From positions 1,929,501-1,993,500 of the forward strand of contig NZ_AP018365.1 of assembly GCF_016756395.1 (NCBI RefSeq): a DNA stretch of 64,000 nucleotides. Reading direction: 5' to 3'. The position numbers were made by a program, and so were the translations under genes. The DNA is from Streptomyces sp. SN-593 (GTDB lineage Bacteria > Actinomycetota > Actinomycetes > Streptomycetales > Streptomycetaceae). The first letter of the stretch is position 1; each line of letters opens with the position of its first letter. The notes beneath the pieces are model-generated. The model was not told where the DNA came from. It did no database searches and saw only the letters and a program-made list of their open reading frames with translations. Positions 43,355-52,195 of the stretch are shown piece by piece.

Positions 43355-44229
43355 CGATGCACCGGATCTTCCAAGAGGACCCCGGCATCTTCGCCCGGAC
43401 CTTCGACCGGCTCGGCCTCCCCTTCGCCGAGCCGGTCGCGGTCTCCCTTCTGTCCCCCGACGCCACCGAACTCGTACCGGTCGAGCGCCGCATCGACACG
43501 CTGCTCCAGATCGAGGGCGCGGACGGCGTGAGCTACCTGCTCGCCATCGAGTCGCAGGGCCGCAAGGACCCCGACAAATGCGCCAGTTGGGCGTACTACC
43601 TCGCCTACCTGCACGCGAAGTACGGCAAGCAGGTGATCCTCCTGGTCACGTGCCAGGACGTCGGTACGGCCCGCTGGGCCGAGGGCCCCTTCCACTACGG
43701 GATATCCCAGTGGCGCTGCATGACGGTGCGCCCCCTGGTCCTCGGCCCGCACAACGTCCCCGTCATCACCGACCCCGAGGAGGCCGCCCGGGACCTCCCG
43801 CTGGCCGTCTTCTCCGCGATCACCCATGGTCACCGGCGTGACGCGGATACCCTGTTGAAGGCACTGAACTCCGCGCTCCAGACGGTCGACGACCTCACCG
43901 CCGCGATCTTCAGGGAGCTCACCGAACTCGGCCTGGGCAGCGGGCCGGCAGCAGACATCTGGAAGGGCCTCATGGTCGTCGACACCTCCTTCTTCCGCTC
44001 CGAGACCTCCCAAAAACTCCGCGCGGAAGGCCGCGAAGAGGGTCTGGCGCAGGGCCTCACGAAGGGCCTGCTCCTCGTGATCGCCTCCCGCGGCATCACC
44101 CTGGACGACGAACTGCGCACCCGGGTCGCCGAGTGCGAGGAAGCCGACCAGTTGGGCAAGTGGCTGGAACGCACGGCGACCGCGACGACCGCCGAGGAGA
44201 TCTTCGCCCAGGACCCCGAAGACAACTGA
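43333..44229 (+). CDS. Rpn/PD-(D/E)XK nuclease-like protein with variable C-terminus
   Basis: 298 residues. The N-terminal ~190 residues have the order of the Rpn/COG5464 (PD-(D/E)XK) group: Asp in RRIDTLL, then LLAIESQGRKDPDK with the E-x-Q element. A helical region follows, then SFFRSETSQKLRAEG and GREEGLAQGLTKGLL, the EGxxEG-type coil common at the end of these proteins. Rpn proteins cut DNA and promote RecA-independent recombination in E. coli. A possible internal start (ATG 43972, preceded by GGAAGGG) would give an 85-residue C-terminal product. Its 3' end is repeated twice downstream. Confidence 0.65.
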   Translation: MVTSSHEAMHRIFQEDPGIFARTFDRLGLPFAEPVAVSLLSPDATELVPVERRIDTLLQIEGADGVSYLLAIESQGRKDPDKCASWAYYLAYLHAKYGKQVILLVTCQDVGTARWAEGPFHYGISQWRCMTVRPLVLGPHNVPVITDPEEAARDLPLAVFSAITHGHRRDADTLLKALNSALQTVDDLTAAIFRELTELGLGSGPAADIWKGLMVVDTSFFRSETSQKLRAEGREEGLAQGLTKGLLLVIASRGITLDDELRTRVAECEEADQLGKWLERTATATTAEEIFAQDPEDN

Positions 44230-44354
44230 ACCCGCCGACCCCCACTCCCACCGGCGGCCGACTTCCCCCGCGGGAGGCGGCCGCCGGCTGTACGGACATA
44301 CGCACCGAACTCGGCCTGGGCAGCGGGCCGGCAGCAGACATCTGGAAGGGCCTC

Positions 44355-44588
44355 ATGGTCGTCGACACCTCCTTCTTCCGCTCCGAGACCTCCCAGAAAC
44401 TCCGCGCGGAAGGGGCCGCCAAGGCCCTGCTCGTCGTCATCGAGTCCCGCGGGCTGATCCTCAGCGAGGAACTGCGCGCTCTGATCACCGATGGTCAGAG
44501 CCTCGATCGCCTCGACGAGTGGACCCGGCGCGCGGCGACCGCGACGACCGCCGAGGAGATCTTCGCCCAGGACCCCGAAGACAACTGA
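44355..44588 (+). pseudogene. Orphan C-terminal cassette (copy 2) of the Rpn-like gene
   Basis: An intact 77-codon frame from ATG at 44355 (preceded by GGAAGGG) to TGA, matching the C-terminus of the upstream protein. The middle part differs: GAAKALLVVIESRGLILSEE replaces the GREEGLAQGL block and the last helix reads SLDRLDEWTRR, before it returns to ATATTAEEIFAQDPEDN. It lacks the nuclease half. It could be a silent recombination cassette, an expressed small C-terminal protein, or debris from a deletion. Confidence 0.5.
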
Positions 44589-44713
44589 ACCCGCCGACCC
44601 CCACTCCCACCGGCGGCCGACTTCCCCCGCGGGAGGCGGCCGCCGGCTGTACGGACATACGCACCGAACTCGGCCTGGGCAGCGGGCCGGCAGCAGACAT
44701 CTGGAAGGGCCTC

Positions 44714-44983
44714 ATGGTCGTCGACACCTCCTTCTTCCGCTCCGAGACCTCCCAAAAACTCCGCGCGGAAGGCCACCAGAAGGGCCGCGAAGAGGGTCTG
44801 GCGCAGGGCCTCGCGAAGGGCCTGCTCCTCGTGATCGCCTCCCGCGGCATCACCCTGGACGACGAACTGCGCACCCGGGTCGCCGAGTGCGAGGAAGCCG
44901 ACCAGTTGGGCAAGTGGCTGGAACGCACGGCGACCGCGACGACCGCCGAGGAGATCTTCGCCCAGGACCCCGAAGACAACTGA
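44714..44983 (+). pseudogene. Orphan C-terminal cassette (copy 3) of the Rpn-like gene
   Basis: An intact 89-codon frame from ATG at 44714 (preceded by GGAAGGG) to TGA. It is nearly identical to the end of the full gene but has GHQKGREEGLAQGLAKGL, that is four extra residues (HQKG) in the coil and Ala for Thr. No nuclease domain is present. As for copy 2, silent cassette, small expressed protein or decaying duplicate are all possible. Confidence 0.5.
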
Positions 44984-45074
44984 ACCCGCCGACCCCCACT
45001 CCCACCGGCGGCCGTCTTCCCCCGCGGGAGGCGGCCGCCGCGGGGTCGCGGGCGGGGGGAGGTAGCCTCGCGGG

Positions 45075-45869
45075 GTGGCTGGTGGGGAGACGCGGGTGCG
45101 GGTGGGGGACGGGCTGAGGTTCGCGTTCGGGACGTTGACCGTGGTCCCCGTACGAGTGACCCGCTGGGACCGGGCCGCCGCACGCGGCGGGATGGCGGCG
45201 GCACCGCTGGTGGGCGCCGCGGTGGGCGTGGCCTCGGGCGCCGTCGGTGCCGGACTGCACGCCGCGGGAGCGTCCCCGCTGCTCGCCGCGGTGGGCGCGG
45301 TGGCCGTACCCGCCGTGATGACCCGGGGCCTGCACCTGGACGGACTCGCGGACACCGCCGACGGGTTGGGCAGCGGCAAGCCCCCCGAGCAGGCGTTGGA
45401 CATCATGAAGCGCTCGGACATCGGACCGTTCGGCGTGGTGGCCCTGGCGCTGGTGCTGCTGGCCCAGGTCGCCGCGTTGGCGGCGTGCTACGGGCACGGA
45501 TGGGTCTACGGCGCCGCCTGCGCGGTGGCCGGCGCGGTCGCGGGGCGCGTCGCGATGACGCTCGCGGCCCGGCGCGGGGTGCCGGCGGCCCGCCCGGGCG
45601 GCCTCGGCGCCGCCGTCGCCGGGGTGCTGTCCCCCCGGGCGGCGTGGACCGTCGCCGCGGGGTGCGCCGCCCTCGCCGCCCTCGCCGGCTCGGCCTTCCC
45701 CGGCCTGACCTGGCTGCGCTTCCTCGTGGCCGCGGCCCTCGCCGGGGCCGCCGCCGAGGCACTGCTGCACCGCTGCCGTACCCGGTTCGGCGGGGTGACC
45801 GGCGACGTGTTCGGGGCGCTGTGCGAGACCGCCGCGACCGGTGCCCTCCTGGTGCTGTCACTGCGCTGA
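45075..45869 (+). CDS. cobS: Adenosylcobinamide-GDP ribazoletransferase (cobalamin synthase)
   Basis: 264 residues, mostly hydrophobic with several membrane helices. The conserved acidic loop RGLHLDGLADTADGLGSG (metal and cobinamide-GDP binding) and MKRSDIGPFGVVALAL identify CobS, which joins adenosylcobinamide-GDP to alpha-ribazole. GTG start at 45075. It follows the Rpn cassette array on the same strand and precedes pepA. With cobT and cobU it completes the nucleotide-loop steps. Confidence 0.92.
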   Translation: MAGGETRVRVGDGLRFAFGTLTVVPVRVTRWDRAAARGGMAAAPLVGAAVGVASGAVGAGLHAAGASPLLAAVGAVAVPAVMTRGLHLDGLADTADGLGSGKPPEQALDIMKRSDIGPFGVVALALVLLAQVAALAACYGHGWVYGAACAVAGAVAGRVAMTLAARRGVPAARPGGLGAAVAGVLSPRAAWTVAAGCAALAALAGSAFPGLTWLRFLVAAALAGAAAEALLHRCRTRFGGVTGDVFGALCETAATGALLVLSLR

Positions 45870-46039
45870 CCCGCGCCCCGCCGCCGGCCGGCCGCGGGCG
45901 CCCGGCCCGCCGTCCGCGGGCCGCGGACACGTCCCGCCGCCCGCCCGCTGACCGGCAACTGGGCAGCGTAGGCTCGACCGAGGGCCGCTCCGGCGTCGTG
46001 GCGGCCCGCACCCCTTCGACCGTTAGGACCCCACCCACC

Positions 46040-47554
46040 GTGACTGCTCTGACACTAAGCGCCTCCTCCGCCGCAGCGCTGCGCGCGGATGCCGTCGTCG
46101 TAGGCGTGACCAAGGGCCCGAAAGGCCCGCGCCTGGCGCCGGGAGCGGACGCCGTGGACGACGCGTTCGGCGGCAAGCTGGCCGCCGTCCTTGAGACCCT
46201 GGGCGCGTCCGGCGCCGAGGGCGAGTCGACCAAGCTGCCCGCGCCCGACGGCGTGAAGGCACCCGTGGTGCTCGCGGTCGGCCTCGGCGAGCCCGCCGGA
46301 AACGGCGGTGCGAACGACGCGGAGGCCCTGCGCAAGGCCGCGGGCGTCGCCGCACGCGCCCTGGCGGGCGCCAAGAAGGCCGCCTTCGCCCTGCCCGCGG
46401 CCACCCCCGTCGAGGTGGAGGCCGTCGCCACCGGCGCCCTGCTGGGCGCGTACTCCTTCACCGCGTACCGGTCCGACACCCGGAAGGACGCACGCCTCCC
46501 GCTCGGCGAGGTCGCCGTGCTCGGCGCGAAGCCGCGCGACAAGGAGCACAAGGCCGCCGCCGCGCGCGCCGTCGCGGTCGCCGCGGAGGTCAACCGGGCC
46601 CGCGACCTGATCAACACCCCGCCGAACGACCTCACCCCGACCGCCTTCGCCGCACTCGCCCAGCAGGCGGGCAAGGAGCACGGCCTGAAGGTCGAGGTGC
46701 TCGACGAGAAGGCCCTCGCCAAGGGCGGCTACGGCGGCCTGATCGGTGTCGGCCGCGGTTCGGCGACGCCGCCCCGCCTGGTGAAGGTCGCCTACACGCA
46801 CCCGGACGCGACCGTCTCGCTCGCCTTCGTCGGCAAGGGCATCACCTACGACTCCGGCGGCATCTCGCTGAAGCCCCCGGGGCACAACGAGACGATGAAG
46901 TGCGACATGAGCGGCGCGGCCGCCGTGTTCGGCGCGGTGCTGGCGACCGCGAAGCTCGGCCTGGCGGTGAACGTGACCGGCTGGCTGGCGCTGGCCGAGA
47001 ACATGCCCGGCGGCAACGCCACCCGCCCGGGCGACGTGCTGAAGATGTACAGCGGCAAGACCGTCGAGGTGCTGAACACCGACGCCGAGGGCCGCCTGGT
47101 GCTCGCCGACGCGATCGCCCGCGCCTCCGAGGAGTCCCCCGACGCGATCGTGGACGTGGCGACGCTGACCGGGGCGATGGTGCTCGCACTCGGCGACGGC
47201 CGGTTCGGGATCATGGCCAACGACGACGACTTCCGCTCGACGGTGCACTCCGTCGCGCTCGCCGAGGGCGAGGACTCCTGGCCGCTGCCGCTGCCGCAGC
47301 AGCTTCGCAAGACCTTCGACTCGCCGGTCGCGGACATCGCGAACATGGGCGTGCGGCCCGGCGGCGGCCTGATCGCCGGACTGTTCCTGCGGGAGTTCGT
47401 CGGCGAGGGCATCACCTGGGCCCACCTGGACATCGCGGGCCCGGCCTTCCACGAGGGCGCGCCGTTCGGCTACACCCCCAAGGGCGGCACCGGCAGCGCG
47501 GTGCGCACCCTGGTCGGCCTGGCCCGCACCGCCGCCGAGGGCGACCTCTTCTGA
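46040..47554 (+). CDS. pepA: Leucyl aminopeptidase (M17)
   Basis: 504 residues. N-terminal domain (~1-180) and C-terminal catalytic domain with metal ligands in GKGITYDSGGISLKP (Lys and Asp), MKCDMSGAAAV (Asp) and the signature NTDAEGRLVLADA (Asp and Glu, with the bicarbonate-binding Arg). It removes N-terminal residues from peptides, and in some bacteria PepA also binds DNA. GTG start at 46040, 170 bp after cobS. Confidence 0.95.
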   Translation: MTALTLSASSAAALRADAVVVGVTKGPKGPRLAPGADAVDDAFGGKLAAVLETLGASGAEGESTKLPAPDGVKAPVVLAVGLGEPAGNGGANDAEALRKAAGVAARALAGAKKAAFALPAATPVEVEAVATGALLGAYSFTAYRSDTRKDARLPLGEVAVLGAKPRDKEHKAAAARAVAVAAEVNRARDLINTPPNDLTPTAFAALAQQAGKEHGLKVEVLDEKALAKGGYGGLIGVGRGSATPPRLVKVAYTHPDATVSLAFVGKGITYDSGGISLKPPGHNETMKCDMSGAAAVFGAVLATAKLGLAVNVTGWLALAENMPGGNATRPGDVLKMYSGKTVEVLNTDAEGRLVLADAIARASEESPDAIVDVATLTGAMVLALGDGRFGIMANDDDFRSTVHSVALAEGEDSWPLPLPQQLRKTFDSPVADIANMGVRPGGGLIAGLFLREFVGEGITWAHLDIAGPAFHEGAPFGYTPKGGTGSAVRTLVGLARTAAEGDLF

Positions 47555-47618
47555 CCGGCGGCCCCTGCCCGCGCCGGGCGGGGCCGCGGCGAGATCCGTC
47601 GCGTGAGTTACCTCACAC

Positions 47619-47647
47619 GCGGCCCCGGGTGGAGCACCCGGGGCCGC
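47619..47647 (+). terminator. Terminator after pepA
   Basis: GCGGCCCCGGGTG and CACCCGGGGCCGC, a perfect 13-bp stem with a GAG loop. A second small palindrome, GTGAG-TTAC-CTCAC at 47603-47616, lies just upstream. Confidence 0.8.
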
Positions 47648-47822
47648 ACGTCGTCGTACCTGCTACGTCACACCGCCCGGCCCGATGCCTCACCGGCCGC
47701 CGACAAGTGCGAAGATGTGGGTCGGCACGACAGGGCCCCCTTTGAGACAAAGCGGCCGAACCAAAGCCGCCGTCCGGTCTAGGTGGACCGGCTCCGGCGA
47801 ACCCATGCATGGAGGACGTGAC

Positions 47823-49211
47823 GTGGCGAACGACGCCAGCACTGTTTTCGACCTAGTGATCCTCGGCGGTGGCAGTGGCGGTTACGCGGCTGCCCTGCGT
47901 GCCGCACAGCTTGGACTCGACGTCGCCCTGATCGAGAAGAACAAGCTCGGGGGCACCTGTCTGCACCAGGGTTGCATCCCCACCAAGGCGCTGCTGCACG
48001 CGGGGGAGATCGCCGACCAGGCCCGCGAGAGCGAGCAGTTCGGTGTGCGCGCGACCTTCGAGGGCATCGACATCGCGGCCGTCCACAAGTACAAGGACGA
48101 CGTGATCTCCGGCCTCTACAAGGGCCTGCAGGGCCTCGTGGCCTCGCGCAAGGTGACGTACATCGAGGGTGAGGGCCGGCTGTCCTCCCCCACCTCCGTC
48201 GACGTGAACGGCCAGCGCATCCAGGGCCGGCACATCGTGCTGGCCACCGGGTCCGTACCGCGCTCGCTGCCGGGCCTGACCATCGACGGCAACCGGATCA
48301 TCTCCTCCGACCACGCCCTGGTCCTGGACCGGGTGCCGCAGTCGGCGATCATCCTGGGCGGCGGCGTGATCGGCGTCGAGTTCGCCTCGGCGTGGAAGTC
48401 CTTCGGCACCGACGTGACGATCGTCGAGGGCCTGCCCCACCTCGTGCCGGTCGAGGACGAGAACAGCTCGAAGCTGCTGGAGCGGGCCTTCCGCAAGCGC
48501 GGCATCAAGTTCAACCTGGGCACCTTCTTCCAGGGCGCCGAGTACACCGACAACGGCGTCAAGGTCACCCTGGCCGACGGCAAGACCTTCGAGGCGGAGG
48601 TGCTGCTGGTCGCCATCGGCCGCGGCCCGGTCTCGCAGAACCTCGGCTACGAGGAGCAGGGCGTCGCGATGGACCGCGGCTTCGTGCTGGTCGACGAGTA
48701 CATGCGCACCAACGTGCCGACCGTCTCCGCGGTCGGCGACCTGGTGCCCACCCTCCAGCTCGCGCACGTCGGCTTCGCCGAGGGCATCCTCGTCGCCGAG
48801 CGGGTGGCCGGCCTCAAGCCGGTGCCGATCGACTACGACGGCGTGCCGCGCGTGACCTACTGCCACCCCGAGGTCGCCTCCATGGGCCTCAGCGAGGCGA
48901 AGGCCAAGGAGGTGTACGGCGCGGACAAGGTCGTCACGCTCAAGTACAACCTGGCCGGCAACGGCAAGAGCAAAATCCTCAAGACCTCGGGCGAGGTCAA
49001 GCTCGTCCAGGTGCGCGACGGCGCCGTCGTGGGTGTCCACATGGTCGGCGACCGGATGGGCGAGCAGGTCGGCGAGGCGCAGCTCATCTACAACTGGGAG
49101 GCGCTGCCCGCCGAGGTCGCGCAGCTCATCCACGCCCACCCGACGCAGAGCGAGGCTCTCGGCGAGGCGCACCTGGCGCTCGCCGGCAAGCCCCTGCACT
49201 CGCACGACTGA
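47823..49211 (+). CDS. lpdA: Dihydrolipoyl dehydrogenase (E3)
   Basis: 462 residues. FAD-binding [15 protein letters not shown], redox disulfide [19 protein letters not shown]-binding [13 protein letters not shown], and C-terminal His-Glu in [14 protein letters not shown] that completes the active site. It reoxidises the lipoyl groups of SucB and other 2-oxoacid dehydrogenases. GTG at 47823 with GGAGG 6 nt upstream is preferred over longer in-frame options. sucB follows 50 bp later, so they are one transcript. Confidence 0.96.
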   Translation: MANDASTVFDLVILGGGSGGYAAALRAAQLGLDVALIEKNKLGGTCLHQGCIPTKALLHAGEIADQARESEQFGVRATFEGIDIAAVHKYKDDVISGLYKGLQGLVASRKVTYIEGEGRLSSPTSVDVNGQRIQGRHIVLATGSVPRSLPGLTIDGNRIISSDHALVLDRVPQSAIILGGGVIGVEFASAWKSFGTDVTIVEGLPHLVPVEDENSSKLLERAFRKRGIKFNLGTFFQGAEYTDNGVKVTLADGKTFEAEVLLVAIGRGPVSQNLGYEEQGVAMDRGFVLVDEYMRTNVPTVSAVGDLVPTLQLAHVGFAEGILVAERVAGLKPVPIDYDGVPRVTYCHPEVASMGLSEAKAKEVYGADKVVTLKYNLAGNGKSKILKTSGEVKLVQVRDGAVVGVHMVGDRMGEQVGEAQLIYNWEALPAEVAQLIHAHPTQSEALGEAHLALAGKPLHSHD

Positions 49212-49261
49212 CCCTCGAACACGCCACCCATCCGCACAGATCGTTAGGAGCAACCGCAACC

Positions 49262-51061
49262 ATGGCGGTTTCCGTAACCCTGCCGGCGCTCGGCGAGAGC
49301 GTGACCGAGGGCACCGTCACCCGCTGGCTGAAGGCCGAGGGCGAGCGGGTCGAGGCCGACGAGCCCCTGCTCGAGGTGTCGACCGACAAGGTCGACACCG
49401 AGATCCCCTCCCCCGTGTCCGGCGTGCTGGCCTCCATCAAGGTCGCCGAGGACGAGACGGTCGAGGTCGGCGCCGAGCTGGCGCTGATCGACGACGGCTC
49501 GGGTGCCCCCGCCGCGCCGGCGGCCCCCGCGGCCCAGCCCGAGCCCACCCCGGAGCCGGCGCCCGCGCCCGCCCCGGCCGCGGCCCCCTCCACCGAGGCG
49601 GCCGCTCCCGCCCCCGCCCCGACCGCGCAGGCGGCCGCGGGCGGTTCCGGCGCGTCCGGCACCGACGTGGTGCTGCCCGCGCTCGGCGAGTCCGTCACCG
49701 AGGGCACCGTCACCCGCTGGCTGAAGGCGGTCGGCGACAGCGTGGAGGCCGACGAGCCCCTGCTCGAGGTCTCCACGGACAAGGTCGACACCGAGATCCC
49801 GTCGCCCGCGTCCGGCACCCTGCTGGAGATCCTGGTCCAGGAGGACGAGACGGCCGAGGTCGGCGCGAAGCTGGCGGTCATCGGTGCGGCCGGTGCCGCT
49901 CCGGCCGCCGCACCCGCGCCCGCCGCTCCCGCCCCGGCCCCCGCGGCTCCGGCGCCCGCGCCGGCCGCACCCGCCCCGGCTCCGGCGGCTCCGGCCCCCC
50001 AGGCCGCGGCTCCGGCTCCGGCTCCGGCCGCACCCGCTCCCGCGGCTCCGGCTCCGGCGCCTGCCCCGGCTCCGGCTCCGGCGGCCCCCGCGGCCCAGCC
50101 CGCGCCGGCCGCGCCCGCCGCGGCACCGGCCGCCCCGGGTGCCGGCGACGGCGCCTACGTCACCCCGCTGGTCCGCAAGCTCGCCGCCGAGAGCGGCGTG
50201 GACCTCGGCTCGGTGCGCGGCACCGGCGTCGGCGGCCGCATCCGCAAGCAGGACGTGCTCAGCGCCGCGGAGGCCGCCAAGGCCGCCGCGGCACCGGCCG
50301 CCGCCGCGCCCAAGGCGGCGAAGGCCGTCGAGGTCTCGCCGCTGCGCGGCCAGACGGTCAAGATGACCCGGATGCGCAAGGTCATCGGCGACAACATGAT
50401 GAAGGCCCTGCACTCGCAGGCGCAGCTGACCAGCGTGGTCGAGGTGGACGTCACCCGGGTCATGCGGCTGCGCGGGCTGGCCAAGGAGTCCTTCGCGGCG
50501 CGCGAGGGCGTGAAGCTCTCGCCGATGCCGTTCTTCGTCAAGGCCGCCGCCCAGGCGCTCAAGGCCCACCCGGTGATCAACGCCCGCATCAACGAGGACG
50601 AGGGCACGATCACCTACTTCGACTCCGAGAACATCGGGATCGCGGTGGACTCCGAGAAGGGCCTGATGACCCCGGTCATCAAGGGCGCCGGCGACCTGAA
50701 CATCGCGGGCATCGCCAAGAAGACGGCGGAGCTGGCGGCCAACGTCCGGGCCAGCAAGATCACCCCGGACGACCTGGCGGGCGCGACCTTCACGATCAGC
50801 AACACCGGCTCGCGCGGCGCGCTGTTCGACACGGTCATCGTGCCGCCGAACCAGGCCGCGATCCTCGGCATCGGCGCGACCGTCAAGCGCCCGGTGGTCG
50901 TGGAGACCGCCGAGGGCACGGTCATCGGCGTCCGGGACATGACGTACCTGTCGCTCTCCTACGACCACCGGCTGGTGGACGGTGCCGACGCGGCCCGCTA
51001 CCTGACCGCGGTCAAGGAGATCCTGGAGGCCGGCGAGTTCGAGGTCGAGCTCGGCCTGTGA
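49262..51061 (+). CDS. sucB: Dihydrolipoamide acyltransferase (E2) with two lipoyl domains
   Basis: 599 residues. Two lipoyl domains with lipoylated Lys43 and Lys174, both in [14 protein letters not shown]; an Ala/Pro linker of about 50 residues between them and one of about 80 residues after the second; a peripheral-subunit binding domain ([17 protein letters not shown]); and the acyltransferase domain with His569 in [12 protein letters not shown]. The [10 protein letters not shown] form matches the succinyltransferase-type E2 of Streptomyces, although actinobacterial E2 proteins may also serve pyruvate dehydrogenase with AceE. Lipoylation depends on LipA and LipB encoded at 61-63 kb. Confidence 0.9.
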   Translation: MAVSVTLPALGESVTEGTVTRWLKAEGERVEADEPLLEVSTDKVDTEIPSPVSGVLASIKVAEDETVEVGAELALIDDGSGAPAAPAAPAAQPEPTPEPAPAPAPAAAPSTEAAAPAPAPTAQAAAGGSGASGTDVVLPALGESVTEGTVTRWLKAVGDSVEADEPLLEVSTDKVDTEIPSPASGTLLEILVQEDETAEVGAKLAVIGAAGAAPAAAPAPAAPAPAPAAPAPAPAAPAPAPAAPAPQAAAPAPAPAAPAPAAPAPAPAPAPAPAAPAAQPAPAAPAAAPAAPGAGDGAYVTPLVRKLAAESGVDLGSVRGTGVGGRIRKQDVLSAAEAAKAAAAPAAAAPKAAKAVEVSPLRGQTVKMTRMRKVIGDNMMKALHSQAQLTSVVEVDVTRVMRLRGLAKESFAAREGVKLSPMPFFVKAAAQALKAHPVINARINEDEGTITYFDSENIGIAVDSEKGLMTPVIKGAGDLNIAGIAKKTAELAANVRASKITPDDLAGATFTISNTGSRGALFDTVIVPPNQAAILGIGATVKRPVVVETAEGTVIGVRDMTYLSLSYDHRLVDGADAARYLTAVKEILEAGEFEVELGL

Positions 51062-51253
51062 GGGCGTCGACCGCCTGAGCAGCAGCGTCACCGCGGCGCC
51101 CCCGCCCCGTCCACCGGGTGCGGGGGCGCCGCCGCGTCCGTCCCCGGGCAGGCCCGGTGCCGACGGCCCGCGGGTTTGCGCGTCCCGGCCGGCGGCAGGT
51201 CGGCCGCCGCGTCGTATCGTCGTAGACACGCAACAGCGAAGGAGCGCGCTCCC

Positions 51254-51892
51254 ATGGCCCAAGCCGCCGCCCCTCATCTGGTCGTGCACAGCCTGCGCGA
51301 GCAGATCCGCGAGCACATCCTCGACGGCATCGTCAGCGGACGCTGGAAGCCCGGCGAGCGGATCGTGGAACGGCGGATCGCGGTCGAGCTGCAGGTCAGC
51401 CAGACGCCGGTCCGGGAGGCGCTGCGCGAGCTGGAGACGCTGCGGCTGATCGAGTCCGCGCCGAACAAGGGCGTGCGGGTGCGCGGCCTGACGGCGGTCG
51501 ACGTCAAGGAGAGCTACCCGGTGCGCGCCGGCCTGGAGCAGGTCGCGGCGGAACTGGCGGCCGCCGCGCTGGCCGAGGACCCGGGCCCGCTGGAGCGGGA
51601 GGTGGCCGCGCTGCGGGCGGCCGACGCCGCGCTCGACGACGAGGCGCAGGTCCGGCACACCGTCGGCTTCCACCACGAACTCGTGCGCGCGGCCGCCAAC
51701 GGCGTGCTGCTGCACGTGTGGGAGTCACTGGGCATCGAGGTGTGGACCACGCTGTCCATGCGGTGGCTGAGCCCGGCGCCGCGCGCCTACGCCGACGAGC
51801 ACCAGGAACTGGTCGACGCGTTCGTCGCCCGCGACCCGCGGATCGGCGAGTTGATCAAGTCGCACGTGCTGAGCTGCGCCCCCCAGGTGTAG
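51254..51892 (+). CDS. GntR/FadR-family transcriptional regulator
   Basis: 212 residues. Winged helix (~12-75): LREQIREHILDGIVSGRWKPGERI and QVSQTPVREALRELE are typical. The helical FCD effector domain follows, with Asp in DVKESYPVRAGLE and His residues in HTVGFHHELVRAA and the DEHQELVDAF region that may hold a metal ion. AAGGAG precedes ATG at 51254. It lies between sucB and aceE on the same strand, so it could sense a metabolite of central carbon or fatty-acid metabolism and control aceE (inference). Confidence 0.9.
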   Translation: MAQAAAPHLVVHSLREQIREHILDGIVSGRWKPGERIVERRIAVELQVSQTPVREALRELETLRLIESAPNKGVRVRGLTAVDVKESYPVRAGLEQVAAELAAAALAEDPGPLEREVAALRAADAALDDEAQVRHTVGFHHELVRAAANGVLLHVWESLGIEVWTTLSMRWLSPAPRAYADEHQELVDAFVARDPRIGELIKSHVLSCAPQV

Positions 51893-51930
51893 GGCGGCCC
51901 CGCGGCGGCGCTCCGGGCCCGGGCGGGTCC

Positions 51931-51980
51931 GGAGCCTGCCGAAGGGCGGGCCAAGGGCGCGTGTCCCTTCGGTAGGCTCC
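51931..51980 (+). terminator. 16-bp hairpin after the GntR gene
   Basis: Arms 51931-51946 (GGAGCCTGCCGAAGGG) and 51965-51980 (CCCTTCGGTAGGCTCC) pair along 16 positions with a single G-T wobble, loop 18 nt. It follows the GntR stop by 39 bp and precedes the aceE promoter, so it isolates the two genes. A further perfect GGGTGCC/GGCACCC hairpin is at 52031-52053. Confidence 0.7.
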
Positions 51981-52086
51981 CGCACGAGGGGGCGACGCCG
52001 TGGTTTCCCAGGCGAAGCCCGTCTGTCACTGGGTGCCTCAAAGGCTGGCACCCGGTGCCGACCTGTGGTTACTTCCCGGCAACCCA

Positions 52087-52115
52087 TTGATCGATCATCG
52101 ATCGAGGCGTAGCGT
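52087..52115 (+). promoter_or_regulatory. aceE promoter with a palindrome over the -35 box
   Basis: TTGATC (52087-52092) and TAGCGT (52110-52115) are 17 bp apart. GATCGAT-C-ATCGATC (52089-52103) is a perfect 15-bp palindrome covering the -35 and part of the spacer, an ideal place for a repressor. The leader to the ATG at 52196 is about 75 nt. Confidence 0.6.
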
Positions 52116-52195
52116 CGATCGGCGGGGAGCATCCTGTCGTGCCCGACTCACTTCCCACCATCCTCCCTCCGTTGTCTGGAAGGCGGCACACACCC

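Larger units (their letters stand above)
43920..45040 (+). repeat. Three tandem copies of the 3' end of the Rpn-like gene
   Basis: Copy 1 (43920-44302, 383 bp) is the real gene end plus its 3' flank. Copy 2 (44303-44661, 359 bp) and copy 3 (44662-45040, 379 bp) repeat it nearly base for base, including the 3' UTR with CACTCCCACCGGCGGCCG and the GGGAGGCGGCCGCCG hairpin. Each begins at CACCGAACTCGGCCTGGGC. They differ in a short variable block: copy 2 carries a different sequence over about 110 bp, and copy 3 carries an extra 12 bp. Both downstream copies keep the reading frame open. Confidence 0.92.

Noticed and set aside
43920..45040. Reading the tandem repeat as a CRISPR array or an insertion sequence
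   Set aside because: The units are about 360-380 bp, contain open frames and differ in length, unlike CRISPR repeats. No terminal inverted repeats or target-site duplication flank them. The transposase label sometimes given to this family refers to fold, not to an IS.
49860..50150. Ala/Pro repeat in the sucB coding region as a separate repeat element
   Set aside because: It is the flexible linker between lipoyl and subunit-binding domains, normal for E2 proteins.
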